A stretch of 64,000 nucleotides of DNA from positions 1 through 64,000 of the forward strand of contig CAZQVE010000004.1 in NCBI GenBank assembly GCA_964596695.1, given 5' to 3'. Positions 7,040 to 16,191 of the stretch are shown in pieces. Made by a program: the position numbers and the translations under genes. Source of the DNA: UBA2112 sp964596695. GTDB lineage: Bacteria; Patescibacteriota; Saccharimonadia; Saccharimonadales; Saccharimonadaceae. How positions within the stretch are numbered: the first letter of the stretch is position 1; the number at the start of each line of letters is the position of its first letter. Below the pieces are notes generated by a model that ran no database searches, was not told where the DNA came from, and saw only the letters and a list, made by a program, of their open reading frames with translations.

Positions 7040-7366
7040 ATGATACGCAATGGAGTCGTCCAAATCATCGGTCGCTATCGCGGTGGTAGCAACAGGCAGT
7101 CCACCGGCTCGGCGCACGTACACAACTACGCGACATCCCTCATCACGAATGAGCTGAATTCCAGGACAACCAATCCTCGGGACTGCAAGCTCACAATCGA
7201 CAAAGATGCGCCGCGCATTACGTTCGAATACGTCTCTGGTGACAAACAAGGTCGCCGATTCATCTTCGAACCTTGGCAGAACGACGAAGTGGGGTGGGAT
7301 GAAATGCTGAAGTTCGCCCAAGCAGTGCAGCCCGCCGTCAACGCAGGCTATCACGTCTCCCGATAA
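7040..7366 (+). CDS. small soluble protein of unknown function
   Basis: The ATG at 7040 follows AAAGGAG at a good distance and is preferred to the upstream in-frame ATG at 7016. The 108-residue product (MIRNGVVQIIG...) has no membrane segment. It carries a basic Gly/Arg patch (IGRYRGGSNRQ), a strand-like stretch (ITFEYVSGDKQGRRFIFEPW) and a C-terminal helix (EMLKFAQAVQPAV). No family recognised. It is a self-contained unit with its own -10 box and a terminator homologous to that after the 60-residue ORF. Confidence 0.7.
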   Translation: MIRNGVVQIIGRYRGGSNRQSTGSAHVHNYATSLITNELNSRTTNPRDCKLTIDKDAPRITFEYVSGDKQGRRFIFEPWQNDEVGWDEMLKFAQAVQPAVNAGYHVSR

Positions 7367-7382
7367 ACACCCGCCCGTAGAG

Positions 7383-7440
7383 AACCCGCCTCGAAATCCG
7401 CTGAACAGCGGAATCGGCAATGCTCTCGGGGCGGGTTTTT
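7383..7440 (+). terminator. terminator with inner hairpin, homologous to 5553-5598
   Basis: AACCCGCCTCGA (7383-7394) pairs with TCGGGGCGGGTT (7426-7437), followed by TTT. The loop holds an extra stem CCGCT/AGCGG (7398-7411). Confidence 0.8.
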
Positions 7441-7536
7441 CATTGAGCAACATTATCATTATTAATGATCAACTACTAGATTCCAGACTATCTGCCTCCG
7501 CCAGTTGGCAGAGGCGGACTTGGATGACAAACTGTT

Positions 7537-7565
7537 TTGTATTTTTCTACAATTTATGCTATAAT
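7537..7565 (+). promoter_or_regulatory. promoter of the TraG/HerA-like ATPase gene
   Basis: TTGTAT (7537-7542), 17 bases, TATAAT (7560-7565), with TGC directly before the -10 box as in extended promoters. Confidence 0.65.
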
Positions 7566-7635
7566 ATTAACATCTGTACCCCGTGCGCCCTCTATAGACA
7601 GAGTAGCCGACTAGTGGGACAATAGGAATATACTT

Positions 7636-10600
7636 ATGGAAATAATTTCATGGATTATCGGACTACTCCTCTCGTGGTATGTTTGGCTACCGGCTGTGCT
7701 GATTCTCGGTTATCTGACGTGGCGGAACTATCAGCGGATTGACGCAGTAAAGGCAGTTGAAAGCACACTGCTTGTTCTTGAGATTCCAAAAGCAAACGAC
7801 AAGAAAGAGCTGGCCGCCGAGCAGCTATTTGCCAGTCTCCACGGTATCTTGCGCGACAAAGCCGAGCTGAAACAAACCGGTGGAATCCAAGAACACCTGA
7901 GCTTTGAGATCGCCTCGGTCAGCGGTCAAATTCGCTTTTATGCATGGGTGCCAACGACGCTTCGCAGCTTTGTCGAGGGTCAGATCTACGCCCAGTATCC
8001 AACCGTCCAAATCCACGAAGCCGACGAGGACTACGTGGCGCACGAGCGCAACCATAGTGTCGTCTATACGAGTGAGATCAGCTTGACGACCACTGAATTC
8101 CTACCGATCAAAACATTCCAAAGCTTTGAGGTTGACCCGCTTGCTGGTATTACCGGTACGCTCGCCAAACTCGAAACGACCGGCGAGGAGATTTGGATCC
8201 AAGTACTCGTCCGACCTATTGCCGACGATTGGCACAAATCTACCGCGAGCTGGGTTAAACGCGTCAAATCGGGTGGAGGAGCGTTTGGGTTCCTGGCTGA
8301 TGGCAAGGGTTTTGACGCCAAATGGCTGTTCGGCGCCCTTGAGGCTCTCTGGCGACCGCCTGAGCTGGGCGCGGGGGGCAAACCTGCAGCGCCAGAGCTG
8401 TCTGACCGCGAGAAAACTCGTATCAGTGAGGCTGAGACCAAAGCCACGAAGCTTGGCTACCAGGTAAAAATTCGCCTGGCATACCTTGGCGAGAGCCAGA
8501 CCAATGCCAAGCTGCAAATGCAGGCGATCGTCGGTACATTCAAGCAGTTTAACAGCACCAACCTGAACGGATTCAAGATGAGCGGGGCAAGCTTCCGTAA
8601 GGAAGACCTTGAGAAATACCGTGCTCGATTATTCGCCGACAAGGGCTACATCTTGAACATCGAAGAGCTCGCCAGCGTCTTTCACTTGCCACACACGAAC
8701 GTGGAGACGCCAAATATCGTTTGGGCCAGCTCTAAGACGGCCGAGCCGCCAGCTAAACTTCCGATTCTCACCGGCAACGATGCTATCGACGAAAACATCA
8801 GCGCCTTCGGTCTGACGAACTTCCGAGGTATCAATCACCAGTTCGGCATGCTCCGCAAAGACCGATCACGCCACATGTATATCATCGGCCAAACCGGAGC
8901 AGGTAAGTCTGGTACGCTTGCGCTCCTCGCGTTGAGCGACGTTTACCACAACCAAGGCTACGCTATTATTGATCCACACGGTGACTTTGCCGTCGACAAC
9001 CTACAGTTCATACCAGCCAGTAGGATCCAAGATGTCGTCTACTTCAACCCAGCCGACACCGCTCATCCTCTAGGATTCAACCCGCTGGAGTCCATGGATC
9101 CATCCCAGAGATCGAACATCAGCTCCGAGGTTATCGGCGTGTTGAAACGTATGTTTGGTGAATCATGGGGTCCACGACTGGAATATATCCTGCGCTATAC
9201 CATCTTGGCACTCCTTGATCGTCCAGAGACAACCATGCTCGACATTACGCGCATGCTCACCGATAAGAAGTTCCGTAAGGAAACCCTGAGCTATTGTAAA
9301 GATACGGTAGTGCTGCAGTTCTGGAACGTCGAATTCAACAGCTGGTCGGAGAAGTTTCAGGCCGAAGCAATTGCGCCAGTACTCAACAAGGTCGGCGCCT
9401 TCACCGCAAACCCCGTCATTCGTAACATCATCGGTCAGCCAAGGAGTACGTTTAATATTCGCCAGATTATGGACGAGGGCAAAATCCTGGTCGTGAACCT
9501 ATCCAAGGGCTTGATAGGGGAGGATAACGCAGCCATCCTCGGGTCATTCCTGGTCACGAAGATCCAGCTGGCCGCTATGAGCCGCAGCGACATCCCGAAT
9601 ATCGAAGATCGCCGACCGTTTTATTTGTACGTGGACGAGTTTCAGAACTTTGCTACTGATTCGTTCGCGACAATTTTGTCCGAAGCCCGCAAGTACGGCC
9701 TTAACCTGACCGTCGCCAACCAGTACATTTCACAGATGTCCGACACCGTCCGCGACGCTGTGTTTGGCAACGTCGGTACTATGATCAGCTTCCGCGTATC
9801 GGCGGACGACGCGCCAATCCTAGCCAAACAATTCGAGCCGCAATTCGAGCCAGGAGACTTGCTGCAGATGCACAATCGCAACTTCGTTATCAACATGGTT
9901 ATCGGGGGAGAGAAGGCGCCCGCCTTTAGCGCCCGTACGCTACAATTGCCACCAGCACAGGCCGACAATACCGCGGCAATCGTTGAGCACACGCGAGCCA
10001 ACTTCAGCCAACCGCGCGAAGTCGTCGAGCGTGCCATCAGTGACCTGATTCTTCCGCCGGAGAATCTCCAGCGTAAAGGCCCCGGCAACCCGGGATTCAA
10101 GCCTTCACCTCATCCAAACGACATACAGGCGCAGTCAGCTACCCAGGCAAAGAAATGGCCTATCGACCAAGGAGCCAAACCAGTCAAGCAGGAGTCGGCC
10201 ACACCTAACGAGCCGAACCGGCCAAAGCTGATTATCGAGACGCCAGAAGGCGAGGCAGCCGTCAGCGATAGCGCTAAGTCTCCATCACCCCAACCGCCAG
10301 CCGAGGACAAAAAGCCCACCGCCGATCAGCCGCCTAAGAAAAAACGTTCTCGCAGCCGCCGCAAGAAATCAGCAAGTAGCGGAGCTACTGAGGGCAAAGA
10401 TAATAAAGATAAGAACGCCAAGGACACGGAACCAGCAACAAAGCCGGAGAAATCCTCGCAAGACAAGCCAGAAACACCTGCCGCAAAAAAGTCGGAGGAA
10501 CATAGTGACGACTCCAGGAAGAGGGCTCACCACGATGCACCAACGCAACCAACCGTCCCACCAAAACCTAAGACAGACACAACCCCTCCGAAGCCCGCGG

Positions 10601-10686
10601 AAACAGCGCCCCATCACCGTAACCGCGCCCCAGCCCCGACTAAGCAGTCGGACGACGGTACGATGGGTCTGCTCAAGATCCGCTAG
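7636..10686 (+). CDS. TraG/HerA-like conjugative-type ATPase, membrane anchored
   Basis: The 1016-residue product starts with one membrane helix (about residues 4-28) and an alpha/beta region of about 350 residues, then a VirD4/TraG-HerA type motor domain. Walker A is GQTGAGKSG near residue 418 and Walker B is FYLYVDEFQNF near residue 668. Later motifs include YGLNLTVANQYISQM and a conserved-looking C-terminal ATPase end. The last 200 residues are low-complexity, rich in Pro, Lys, Ser and Ala. Such ATPases couple or pump DNA or protein at the membrane. No mating-pair or relaxase gene is nearby, so a role in DNA uptake, DNA segregation or secretion is open. The small membrane protein downstream may be a partner. 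Confidence 0.8.
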   Translation: MEIISWIIGLLLSWYVWLPAVLILGYLTWRNYQRIDAVKAVESTLLVLEIPKANDKKELAAEQLFASLHGILRDKAELKQTGGIQEHLSFEIASVSGQIRFYAWVPTTLRSFVEGQIYAQYPTVQIHEADEDYVAHERNHSVVYTSEISLTTTEFLPIKTFQSFEVDPLAGITGTLAKLETTGEEIWIQVLVRPIADDWHKSTASWVKRVKSGGGAFGFLADGKGFDAKWLFGALEALWRPPELGAGGKPAAPELSDREKTRISEAETKATKLGYQVKIRLAYLGESQTNAKLQMQAIVGTFKQFNSTNLNGFKMSGASFRKEDLEKYRARLFADKGYILNIEELASVFHLPHTNVETPNIVWASSKTAEPPAKLPILTGNDAIDENISAFGLTNFRGINHQFGMLRKDRSRHMYIIGQTGAGKSGTLALLALSDVYHNQGYAIIDPHGDFAVDNLQFIPASRIQDVVYFNPADTAHPLGFNPLESMDPSQRSNISSEVIGVLKRMFGESWGPRLEYILRYTILALLDRPETTMLDITRMLTDKKFRKETLSYCKDTVVLQFWNVEFNSWSEKFQAEAIAPVLNKVGAFTANPVIRNIIGQPRSTFNIRQIMDEGKILVVNLSKGLIGEDNAAILGSFLVTKIQLAAMSRSDIPNIEDRRPFYLYVDEFQNFATDSFATILSEARKYGLNLTVANQYISQMSDTVRDAVFGNVGTMISFRVSADDAPILAKQFEPQFEPGDLLQMHNRNFVINMVIGGEKAPAFSARTLQLPPAQADNTAAIVEHTRANFSQPREVVERAISDLILPPENLQRKGPGNPGFKPSPHPNDIQAQSATQAKKWPIDQGAKPVKQESATPNEPNRPKLIIETPEGEAAVSDSAKSPSPQPPAEDKKPTADQPPKKKRSRSRRKKSASSGATEGKDNKDKNAKDTEPATKPEKSSQDKPETPAAKKSEEHSDDSRKRAHHDAPTQPTVPPKPKTDTTPPKPAETAPHHRNRAPAPTKQSDDGTMGLLKIR

Positions 10687-10727
10687 AAGAGCACGTGAAG
10701 GCCTACAACTAAGCACGAGCAGTGTGC

Positions 10728-10733
10728 TATAGT
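10728..10733 (+). promoter_or_regulatory. -10 box of a leaderless transcript
   Basis: TATAGT, preceded by TGC, ends seven bases before the ATG at 10740, so the transcript should start at or next to the start codon. Confidence 0.5.
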
Positions 10734-10739
10734 AACGCT

Positions 10740-11009
10740 ATGGAAACCAACCAAAGTGATGCCCTTACAAGCGCGCTCGACCAACAGCAGGCTCAAATGG
10801 ATCATCTGACAGACACTATACAGTCGCAGATGCAGACATACCTGCCGTTCATGATGATTCTTTCCGGCCTCGTAGTAGTCGTGCTGCTTCTGAATATGTT
10901 TCACAAATGGCGGCTCGAACGTGCCATTCTGCGCATAGATAAGAACCTCCAAAAACTCGTCTCGCAATCCGACGAGAAAAAGCCAACAAGTGATATAGAA
11001 CAGAATTAG
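10740..11009 (+). CDS. small single-helix membrane protein, unknown
   Basis: The ATG at 10740 is chosen because the TATAGT box just upstream would exclude the ATG-less extension; the product has 89 residues (METNQSDALTSAL...). An N-terminal Gln-rich amphipathic helix is followed by one membrane helix (about residues 34-54) and a charged helix ending in DEKKPTSDIEQN. The arrangement suggests a coiled-coil membrane adaptor. It follows the TraG/HerA-like gene by 53 bases in the same direction but appears to have its own promoter. No family recognised. Confidence 0.65.
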   Translation: METNQSDALTSALDQQQAQMDHLTDTIQSQMQTYLPFMMILSGLVVVVLLLNMFHKWRLERAILRIDKNLQKLVSQSDEKKPTSDIEQN

Positions 11010-11759
11010 AACACTAATTATTGCGCAACAGAGGTAGTAAACAACACTACCTCTGTTAGCGAAATGAACATGCGCCTATTTCACCCCTGTTGCACCCCTG
11101 TAAAATGAAAAACAAACGAGCGGGCGACACATAATTATATATAAAAGTCCGTATAACGCATCCAGCCGGAGAAATTACCAGCCGCACAAGTAGGTGAGTA
11201 TACATAATCGAAATAAAAGACAAAAGTCGTGGCAGCAGGGCGGAAAAAGAAAGCATAACGAGTCATATTCTATACATAGATCTTACGTCGCACAATATAT
11301 CTTTTAAGACATTAAAATAATAAACATAAGATGAATCAGCATACCTTCATTATGAGTGCCAATAGGGGGGTCTGCCGGAGTTGCGCCCATATATTATCTA
11401 TCGTGTTTCTTTTACGCGCTTCTTTACGCGGATAACCCATACGTACCCTTGGCGGGCACCGATCTCGTGTTTGTTGTACGTCGCATTCTACAACACTCTC
11501 TTACGTGGCGTGTTTGACTTTTCACGATGAACATTTGACTTATATTGTTTTCCACAGTTTTGTATATTTATTTCCATTAGTTCGCCGGTTGTTTGTCATC
11601 TCTTTTTTCCACCCTGCTCCCCTACCTTTTTGTGGATATTTGCTTTTTTGTTATTTTGATATGTTAATATAGTTTTTTTAAATATATCAGTTTTTTAAAA
11701 AAGTAGAACAAAAATAGAACTATCGAGAAGGGGTGAAGGGAGTAGCCTCTGTATATCGA
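11010..11759. other. 750-base gene-free AT-rich convergence gap
   Basis: Genes to the left run rightward and genes to the right run leftward, so this gap lies between two converging blocks. It holds no supported ORF. It starts with a perfect 12-bp stem-loop (11027-11057). It has weak DnaA-box-like words (TTTTCCACA at 11548-11556; TGTGGATAT at 11631-11639) and an AT-rich stretch at 11289-11310 with partial likeness to a dif site. Long T- and A-runs fill 11640-11720. Confidence 0.6.
11027..11057. terminator. perfect 12-bp stem-loop, possible terminator
   Basis: AACAGAGGTAGT (11027-11038) pairs perfectly with ACTACCTCTGTT (11046-11057) across 7 bases. No U-tract follows on either strand, so termination is only likely by position after the small membrane gene. 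Confidence 0.45.
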
Positions 11760-12698
11760 CTACTTGTAATACGCCTTACCCGACACGCGTACGTCTATAT
11801 ACGCTGGCTGTACGTGATGGGCATCAAGGTAACTGATTGCGCGCTGCATATCCTCAACCTGCTCCCCTACTGGCCTGTCGAGAGATAGCTTTACCGGGTA
11901 GGCATGTCCGGTAGCGACAACCTCGACTTGATGGGTCGTACCAGCCGGTATAATCGCTTGGGTTACCACGAGACCGTTTTCCTGTGCCAGAGTGACGACA
12001 CGCCCGACAAAGCGGAGGAACCGGCTGCTGGCAACCGTCGTACCAGCCGACTCTGGAATACCGCTCTGGTCAACGATTTTCACTGTCGGCTTGTCGAAAT
12101 AGTTCGTCTGAAAAGGCACGCCGCTGTTATCGACGTAGTACTGAGTGGATCCTATCCGCCAGGAGGCCACCGGCTGCCGAAACGCCAATACGAACTGACT
12201 GGTCGCGAAACCGGCCGAGCCGTTGTCGTGCACCCCAACGACCTCAGGTACGGTATGTGACAGATACTCCGTAAGCTCATCATCATTCAGTGCAAACCGC
12301 AGCCGTTCAAACGGATGAGCAGCAAAGTAATCATTGATCGCCTTTCGGTATCGCTTTTCATTGATAGAGATACCATCAGTAGCGGACACTTCAACCTCTG
12401 CCGTAAATTCATAGAGAAGCCACGTTAGCAGACATGCCGCAGCAACGACCGCGATGAATATCGTCGACAACATTCGTCGATGCGCCGTCAGATGATGAAC
12501 ATGCGTCCTGGACGAACGCAAATCACCCCTCAGCTCACCTGCACTTCGTATATCCAACGAAGAGCTACCGACAAGCGTCCTATTACGGCGAAAGAGCTGC
12601 TTACCTCGACGCTCAGCTTGTTCTTTAGCGACAGCCTGCTCTGCGTTTAAGCGGCGGCGCGGTTGACTAGCCTGTTTTCTCACCCATGGACGCTTCAT
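11760..12698 (-). CDS. ftsQ: cell-division protein FtsQ/DivIB-like
   Basis: FtsQ joins the early and late divisome across the membrane. The 312-residue product has a long basic cytoplasmic tail of about 75 residues, one membrane helix at about residues 78-98 (LSTIFIAVVAAACLLTWLLY), then an extracytoplasmic region compatible with POTRA and beta domains (ISINEKRYRKAINDYF...; VPEVVGVHDN). The start at 12698 lies one base after the murG stop, which is why I prefer it to the longer frame. Position at the end of the mraY-ftsW-murG run supports the name. Sequence similarity to FtsQ is weak by eye. Confidence 0.75.
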   Translation of the reverse strand: MKRPWVRKQASQPRRRLNAEQAVAKEQAERRGKQLFRRNRTLVGSSSLDIRSAGELRGDLRSSRTHVHHLTAHRRMLSTIFIAVVAAACLLTWLLYEFTAEVEVSATDGISINEKRYRKAINDYFAAHPFERLRFALNDDELTEYLSHTVPEVVGVHDNGSAGFATSQFVLAFRQPVASWRIGSTQYYVDNSGVPFQTNYFDKPTVKIVDQSGIPESAGTTVASSRFLRFVGRVVTLAQENGLVVTQAIIPAGTTHQVEVVATGHAYPVKLSLDRPVGEQVEDMQRAISYLDAHHVQPAYIDVRVSGKAYYK

Positions 12699-12699
12699 G

Positions 12700-13857
12700 C
12701 TAACGTTTTTTCCGCACGACACTATTAATCAATGCCGCCATGTCCTCTGCGGCTTTCGGACGAGCCATCTTGTGCAGATTCGTAGCAAGCTTTTCTCTCC
12801 TGCGCGAATCGTTCACTAGTTCCGCAACAGTCGTGACAAGCGACGTATCCTCAAGGTTCTCAAACTTGTCTTCGTCCAGCACCACAACAGCTTGTGCATC
12901 AGCGTAGAGCTTTGCGTGTTCTACTTGCCATACGAGACGTTTGCTCGGGATAATAACAGTAGGTATGGCCATCGCGGCAAGTTCCAGCAGTGCTGTGGCA
13001 CCGGCTCGAGATACGACGATATCGGCCGCACCGAATACCTCGGGTAACCCCGGTACGAAATCCTTCAGCACGAACCGTGTGTCGTCTTGCGGCGTCAAGC
13101 TCCGCAATTCGTCATACTGTGCCGTACCCGAAAGCAGTAGAACATTTGCGTACTCTAAAAGTTCGTTCAAATGAGCAGCTACCGCGTTGTTAATCTGGCG
13201 TGAACCCTGACCGCCGCCAGTAAAGACAACGAGCGGACGCTTATTGTCAAAACCAAGCTCTTTTTTGTACTTTTTGCGTTCTTCTTCAGTGACCCTGCGA
13301 TATTTCGGATCAATCGCGATACCGACGTACTTTGCCTTAGATGCCGGATATTGAAAATGCTCCAGCGACAGACCTGTGCCGATCCGCGCCGCAAGCGGTG
13401 CTAATAGCCGGTTCGTTAGCCCCGGCACAGCGTCAGCGTCATGAATAACCAGTGGCACCCTCAGTAGCCACGCCGCTATGCCTACCGGTAAACAAACATA
13501 GCCTCCATTCGCGAACACGACGTCGGGCCGCCAAAATACGAGCCGAAAAATACTCTGCCCTACCCCAAAAAGTACCAGAAAACTGTCTCTGATATTTGGA
13601 AAAATAACAGAGGGAATCGTCAGGTGCTGTAATTTCGTTAAGTGGTGATATCGCCGCAGTTTGCCAGCAGAGACAGTTTGAACGCGAATCGAGGAGTCGT
13701 ATCCGCCTATGATACGGCGGGCTTCTGAAGCATAATGCCGATCACACCAAAATCTCACCTCTGTTCGAGGATGTTCGGATCGTAGCTCGCGCAATACAGC
13801 GACAACAGGCGTTACGTGACCGCCCGATCCCCCGCCTACCGTCAAAATACGTTTCAT
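12700..13857 (-). CDS. murG: lipid II synthase MurG
   Basis: UDP-GlcNAc transferase that converts lipid I to lipid II on the inner membrane face. The 385-residue product has the N-terminal motif RILTVGGGSGGHVTPV at residues 3-18, GGYVCLPVGIAA in the first domain, FTGGGQGSRQINNAV at the interdomain position and RAGATALLELAAM in the donor site. The ATG at 13857 overlaps the ftsW stop (ATGA), the usual coupled arrangement, so longer starts are rejected. It is one base from ftsQ. Confidence 0.95.
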   Translation of the reverse strand: MKRILTVGGGSGGHVTPVVAVLRELRSEHPRTEVRFWCDRHYASEARRIIGGYDSSIRVQTVSAGKLRRYHHLTKLQHLTIPSVIFPNIRDSFLVLFGVGQSIFRLVFWRPDVVFANGGYVCLPVGIAAWLLRVPLVIHDADAVPGLTNRLLAPLAARIGTGLSLEHFQYPASKAKYVGIAIDPKYRRVTEEERKKYKKELGFDNKRPLVVFTGGGQGSRQINNAVAAHLNELLEYANVLLLSGTAQYDELRSLTPQDDTRFVLKDFVPGLPEVFGAADIVVSRAGATALLELAAMAIPTVIIPSKRLVWQVEHAKLYADAQAVVVLDEDKFENLEDTSLVTTVAELVNDSRRREKLATNLHKMARPKAAEDMAALINSVVRKKR

Positions 13858-15146
13858 ATACGGTTCGCTCCGTTCCTTGCCGCCGCCCTGCGGTTCATCC
13901 ATGCGCGTGTCTGGCTATTAGTTGTACTCCCCTTTAGTTTACTACCAAAGACGGTGTACCGCGATAACTGATACGCCAGCCCTAGCGCAGCTGCGACGAA
14001 CACCATGCTTGTACCGCCAAAGCTTAATAACGGCAACGTTATGCCAGTTAACGGAAAAATTCCAGTCATGGCACCAACATTGAGCACGACATGAGAGCCT
14101 AACCAGCCAAACGCACCGGCCACCAATATACGCGATCGACTATCAACGAGGTGATCAGATATTTTCAGGAGTCGCATGAGAAGTAGCGTGAATAATGCCA
14201 ATATCCCTACGAGGCCAACAAAGCCGAATGTCTCACCCATAATAGCGAATACTGAGTCGTTAATAGCTTCCGGCAGATAGCCCGTCGCCTCGACGCTATT
14301 GCCAATACCCACGCCGAATAAACCGCCGGTTCCGATGGCCATTTTCGCATGAGAAATATGGTACGCGCCAGCGTCATCGACAGTGCTACTGTCGCCCGAA
14401 AAAAACGTCATCACGCGTTCTATCCGGTGTGGCGCGATTACGATGAACAATATTCCGACGACCACCATGATTCCCATCAGCACTAGGCCGATTCGCAACT
14501 TCAAGCCCGCCACGATCAACATCGTTGCCAACATCGCCGCAAGCGTGATACCGGTACCCATGTCCTTTTGAATACCGATGATAAAAAGAAGCGCAAGCCC
14601 CGCTATGATGCCCAACGGTATCAGTGTCTGAGATCGATCGTTAATAAGCCCTTGTTGCGTCCGAGCGCCCAAAAATCCCGCTATAAACAGTAATAGTCCG
14701 AACTTCAAAAATTCTGCCGGCTGCAAGCTCCCGAGCGGTCCGAGGCTAAACCACCGACACGCGCCTAAACTACACTGTGTAATCGCGTCGACATGGAGCA
14801 AATTGCCAAATAAAACCAGCAGCGTACAGGCGAGAAAACCCGCAACGACCAACTTCCCGGCGTGCTTTTGCCATACCTTGATTGGCAGCGAGGCCGCTAT
14901 GACGAACGCGACCAATGATAAGACCATGCTTGTGGCTTGCTTGATGAAAAAGTATGCCGAACCGTAATAATCGGTACCATAGGCATTGTTTAACACGTTG
15001 GCGCGCTGCGGACCGATCGCATACATAGTAATCAAACCAAGTAACATCAGAATACCCATATAGATGATGATCTGGTTGTCAGGTTTGTGCCGACGAACAA
15101 GCGGCGCACCCGCTACACGCTGTTCATTGTGCCGGCGTCGAATCAC
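13854..15146 (-). CDS. ftsW: SEDS glycosyltransferase FtsW
   Basis: Polytopic peptidoglycan polymerase of the divisome. The 430-residue product has about ten membrane helices. Typical SEDS motifs are present: QPAEFLKFGLLLF, IQKDMGTGITL, ISHAKMAIGTGGLFGVGIGN and GITLPLLSFGGTSM. I use the GTG at 15146, which shares a base with the mraY stop (TAGTG); the longer frame would overlap mraY by almost 100 bases. The 3' end overlaps murG by four bases. Confidence 0.92.
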   Translation of the reverse strand: MIRRRHNEQRVAGAPLVRRHKPDNQIIIYMGILMLLGLITMYAIGPQRANVLNNAYGTDYYGSAYFFIKQATSMVLSLVAFVIAASLPIKVWQKHAGKLVVAGFLACTLLVLFGNLLHVDAITQCSLGACRWFSLGPLGSLQPAEFLKFGLLLFIAGFLGARTQQGLINDRSQTLIPLGIIAGLALLFIIGIQKDMGTGITLAAMLATMLIVAGLKLRIGLVLMGIMVVVGILFIVIAPHRIERVMTFFSGDSSTVDDAGAYHISHAKMAIGTGGLFGVGIGNSVEATGYLPEAINDSVFAIMGETFGFVGLVGILALFTLLLMRLLKISDHLVDSRSRILVAGAFGWLGSHVVLNVGAMTGIFPLTGITLPLLSFGGTSMVFVAAALGLAYQLSRYTVFGSKLKGSTTNSQTRAWMNRRAAARNGANRI

Positions 15147-16189
15147 TAGACATGTCCTCCGGCGAGAGCGAGCAATATACCGGCGAAGGCCGCGACCGCT
15201 CCAAGCACCCAAAAGCGCATCGTTACTTTCGTCTCCGGCCACCCAATTGCCTCAAGATGGTGATGAACCGGCGCGGATAAGAACAGCTTACGGCCAAAGA
15301 CACGCTTGCTAAAGATTTGTATCAGGCTTGATCCCGCCTCAACGACAAAAACAATACCGATAACCGGCAGTAAGAAGAATGAGTTGGTCAACATCGCGAC
15401 GACACCTAGGCTGGTACCGAGCGCAAAGCTTCCGACATCACCCATAAAGAAGCGAGCCGGGTAGATATTGAACCATAGGTACGACAGAAGCGCGCCCAGG
15501 ACAGTAAAACAAAAGCCCGCAAGCAAAAAGTGCCCCTGCATAATCGAAATGACACCGAATGCACCGAATGCAATGGTTGATAGCCCACCAGCTAAACCAT
15601 CCAGACCGTCACTAATATTTACTGCATTGCCCGTCGCGACAACTGCGAACGCAAAGAGCGGAATCATCCACCAACCAACGATCCAATCACCGACAAACGG
15701 TACATGGATGACGTTGTAGCCTAACTTCACCGAGAAATACCAGCCTAGCGTCAAACCGAGGAGTGCAATCATCAAGAATTTGACACTTGAACGAAGTCCG
15801 GCGACACCGCCGCCGCGACCGCGAATATTGATGACATCGTCCAATAAGCCGACAGTACCGCCGCCCACGAGTGCTGCAAGCGGTAGCCATGTTTCCGCGC
15901 GATCGAGATTAAAAACGACCGTCACGATCGTCACCGCCGCCACAGCGATAACACCGGCCATTGTAGGAATTTGGCGCTCGAACTTTTTCTTGTGTAACTT
16001 CGTGAACACCTGCAGCGCCTCACCTGTCGTACTTGTCGAACGCTGCTTTTTCCAGAATTTGAAACGATATGCAAGATACGTATAAAACGGTGTCAGAAAC
16101 ATCGCGAGTATAAACGCGGCGACGCTCAGTAAAAGCGTGGCGACCATTTCATTGTTCAGCTGAGATATAGTGATTGATGCTATGTTCAT
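15146..16189 (-). CDS. mraY: phospho-MurNAc-pentapeptide transferase MraY
   Basis: Makes lipid I from UDP-MurNAc-pentapeptide and undecaprenyl phosphate in the membrane. The 347-residue, ten-helix product shows the catalytic aspartates in GLLDDV, the motif NAVNISDGLDGLAGG, MGDVGSFALG and the histidine motif PVHHHLE. It starts two bases after the PBP stop and is fused by overlap to ftsW, so the three genes form one transcriptional unit. Confidence 0.95.
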   Translation of the reverse strand: MNIASITISQLNNEMVATLLLSVAAFILAMFLTPFYTYLAYRFKFWKKQRSTSTTGEALQVFTKLHKKKFERQIPTMAGVIAVAAVTIVTVVFNLDRAETWLPLAALVGGGTVGLLDDVINIRGRGGGVAGLRSSVKFLMIALLGLTLGWYFSVKLGYNVIHVPFVGDWIVGWWMIPLFAFAVVATGNAVNISDGLDGLAGGLSTIAFGAFGVISIMQGHFLLAGFCFTVLGALLSYLWFNIYPARFFMGDVGSFALGTSLGVVAMLTNSFFLLPVIGIVFVVEAGSSLIQIFSKRVFGRKLFLSAPVHHHLEAIGWPETKVTMRFWVLGAVAAFAGILLALAGGHV

Positions 16190-16191
16190 TT

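Noticed and set aside
11010..11759. Replication origin in the AT-rich gap
   Set aside because: Only two imperfect DnaA-box-like words, no dnaA or dnaN nearby, and converging gene direction argues for a terminus rather than an origin.
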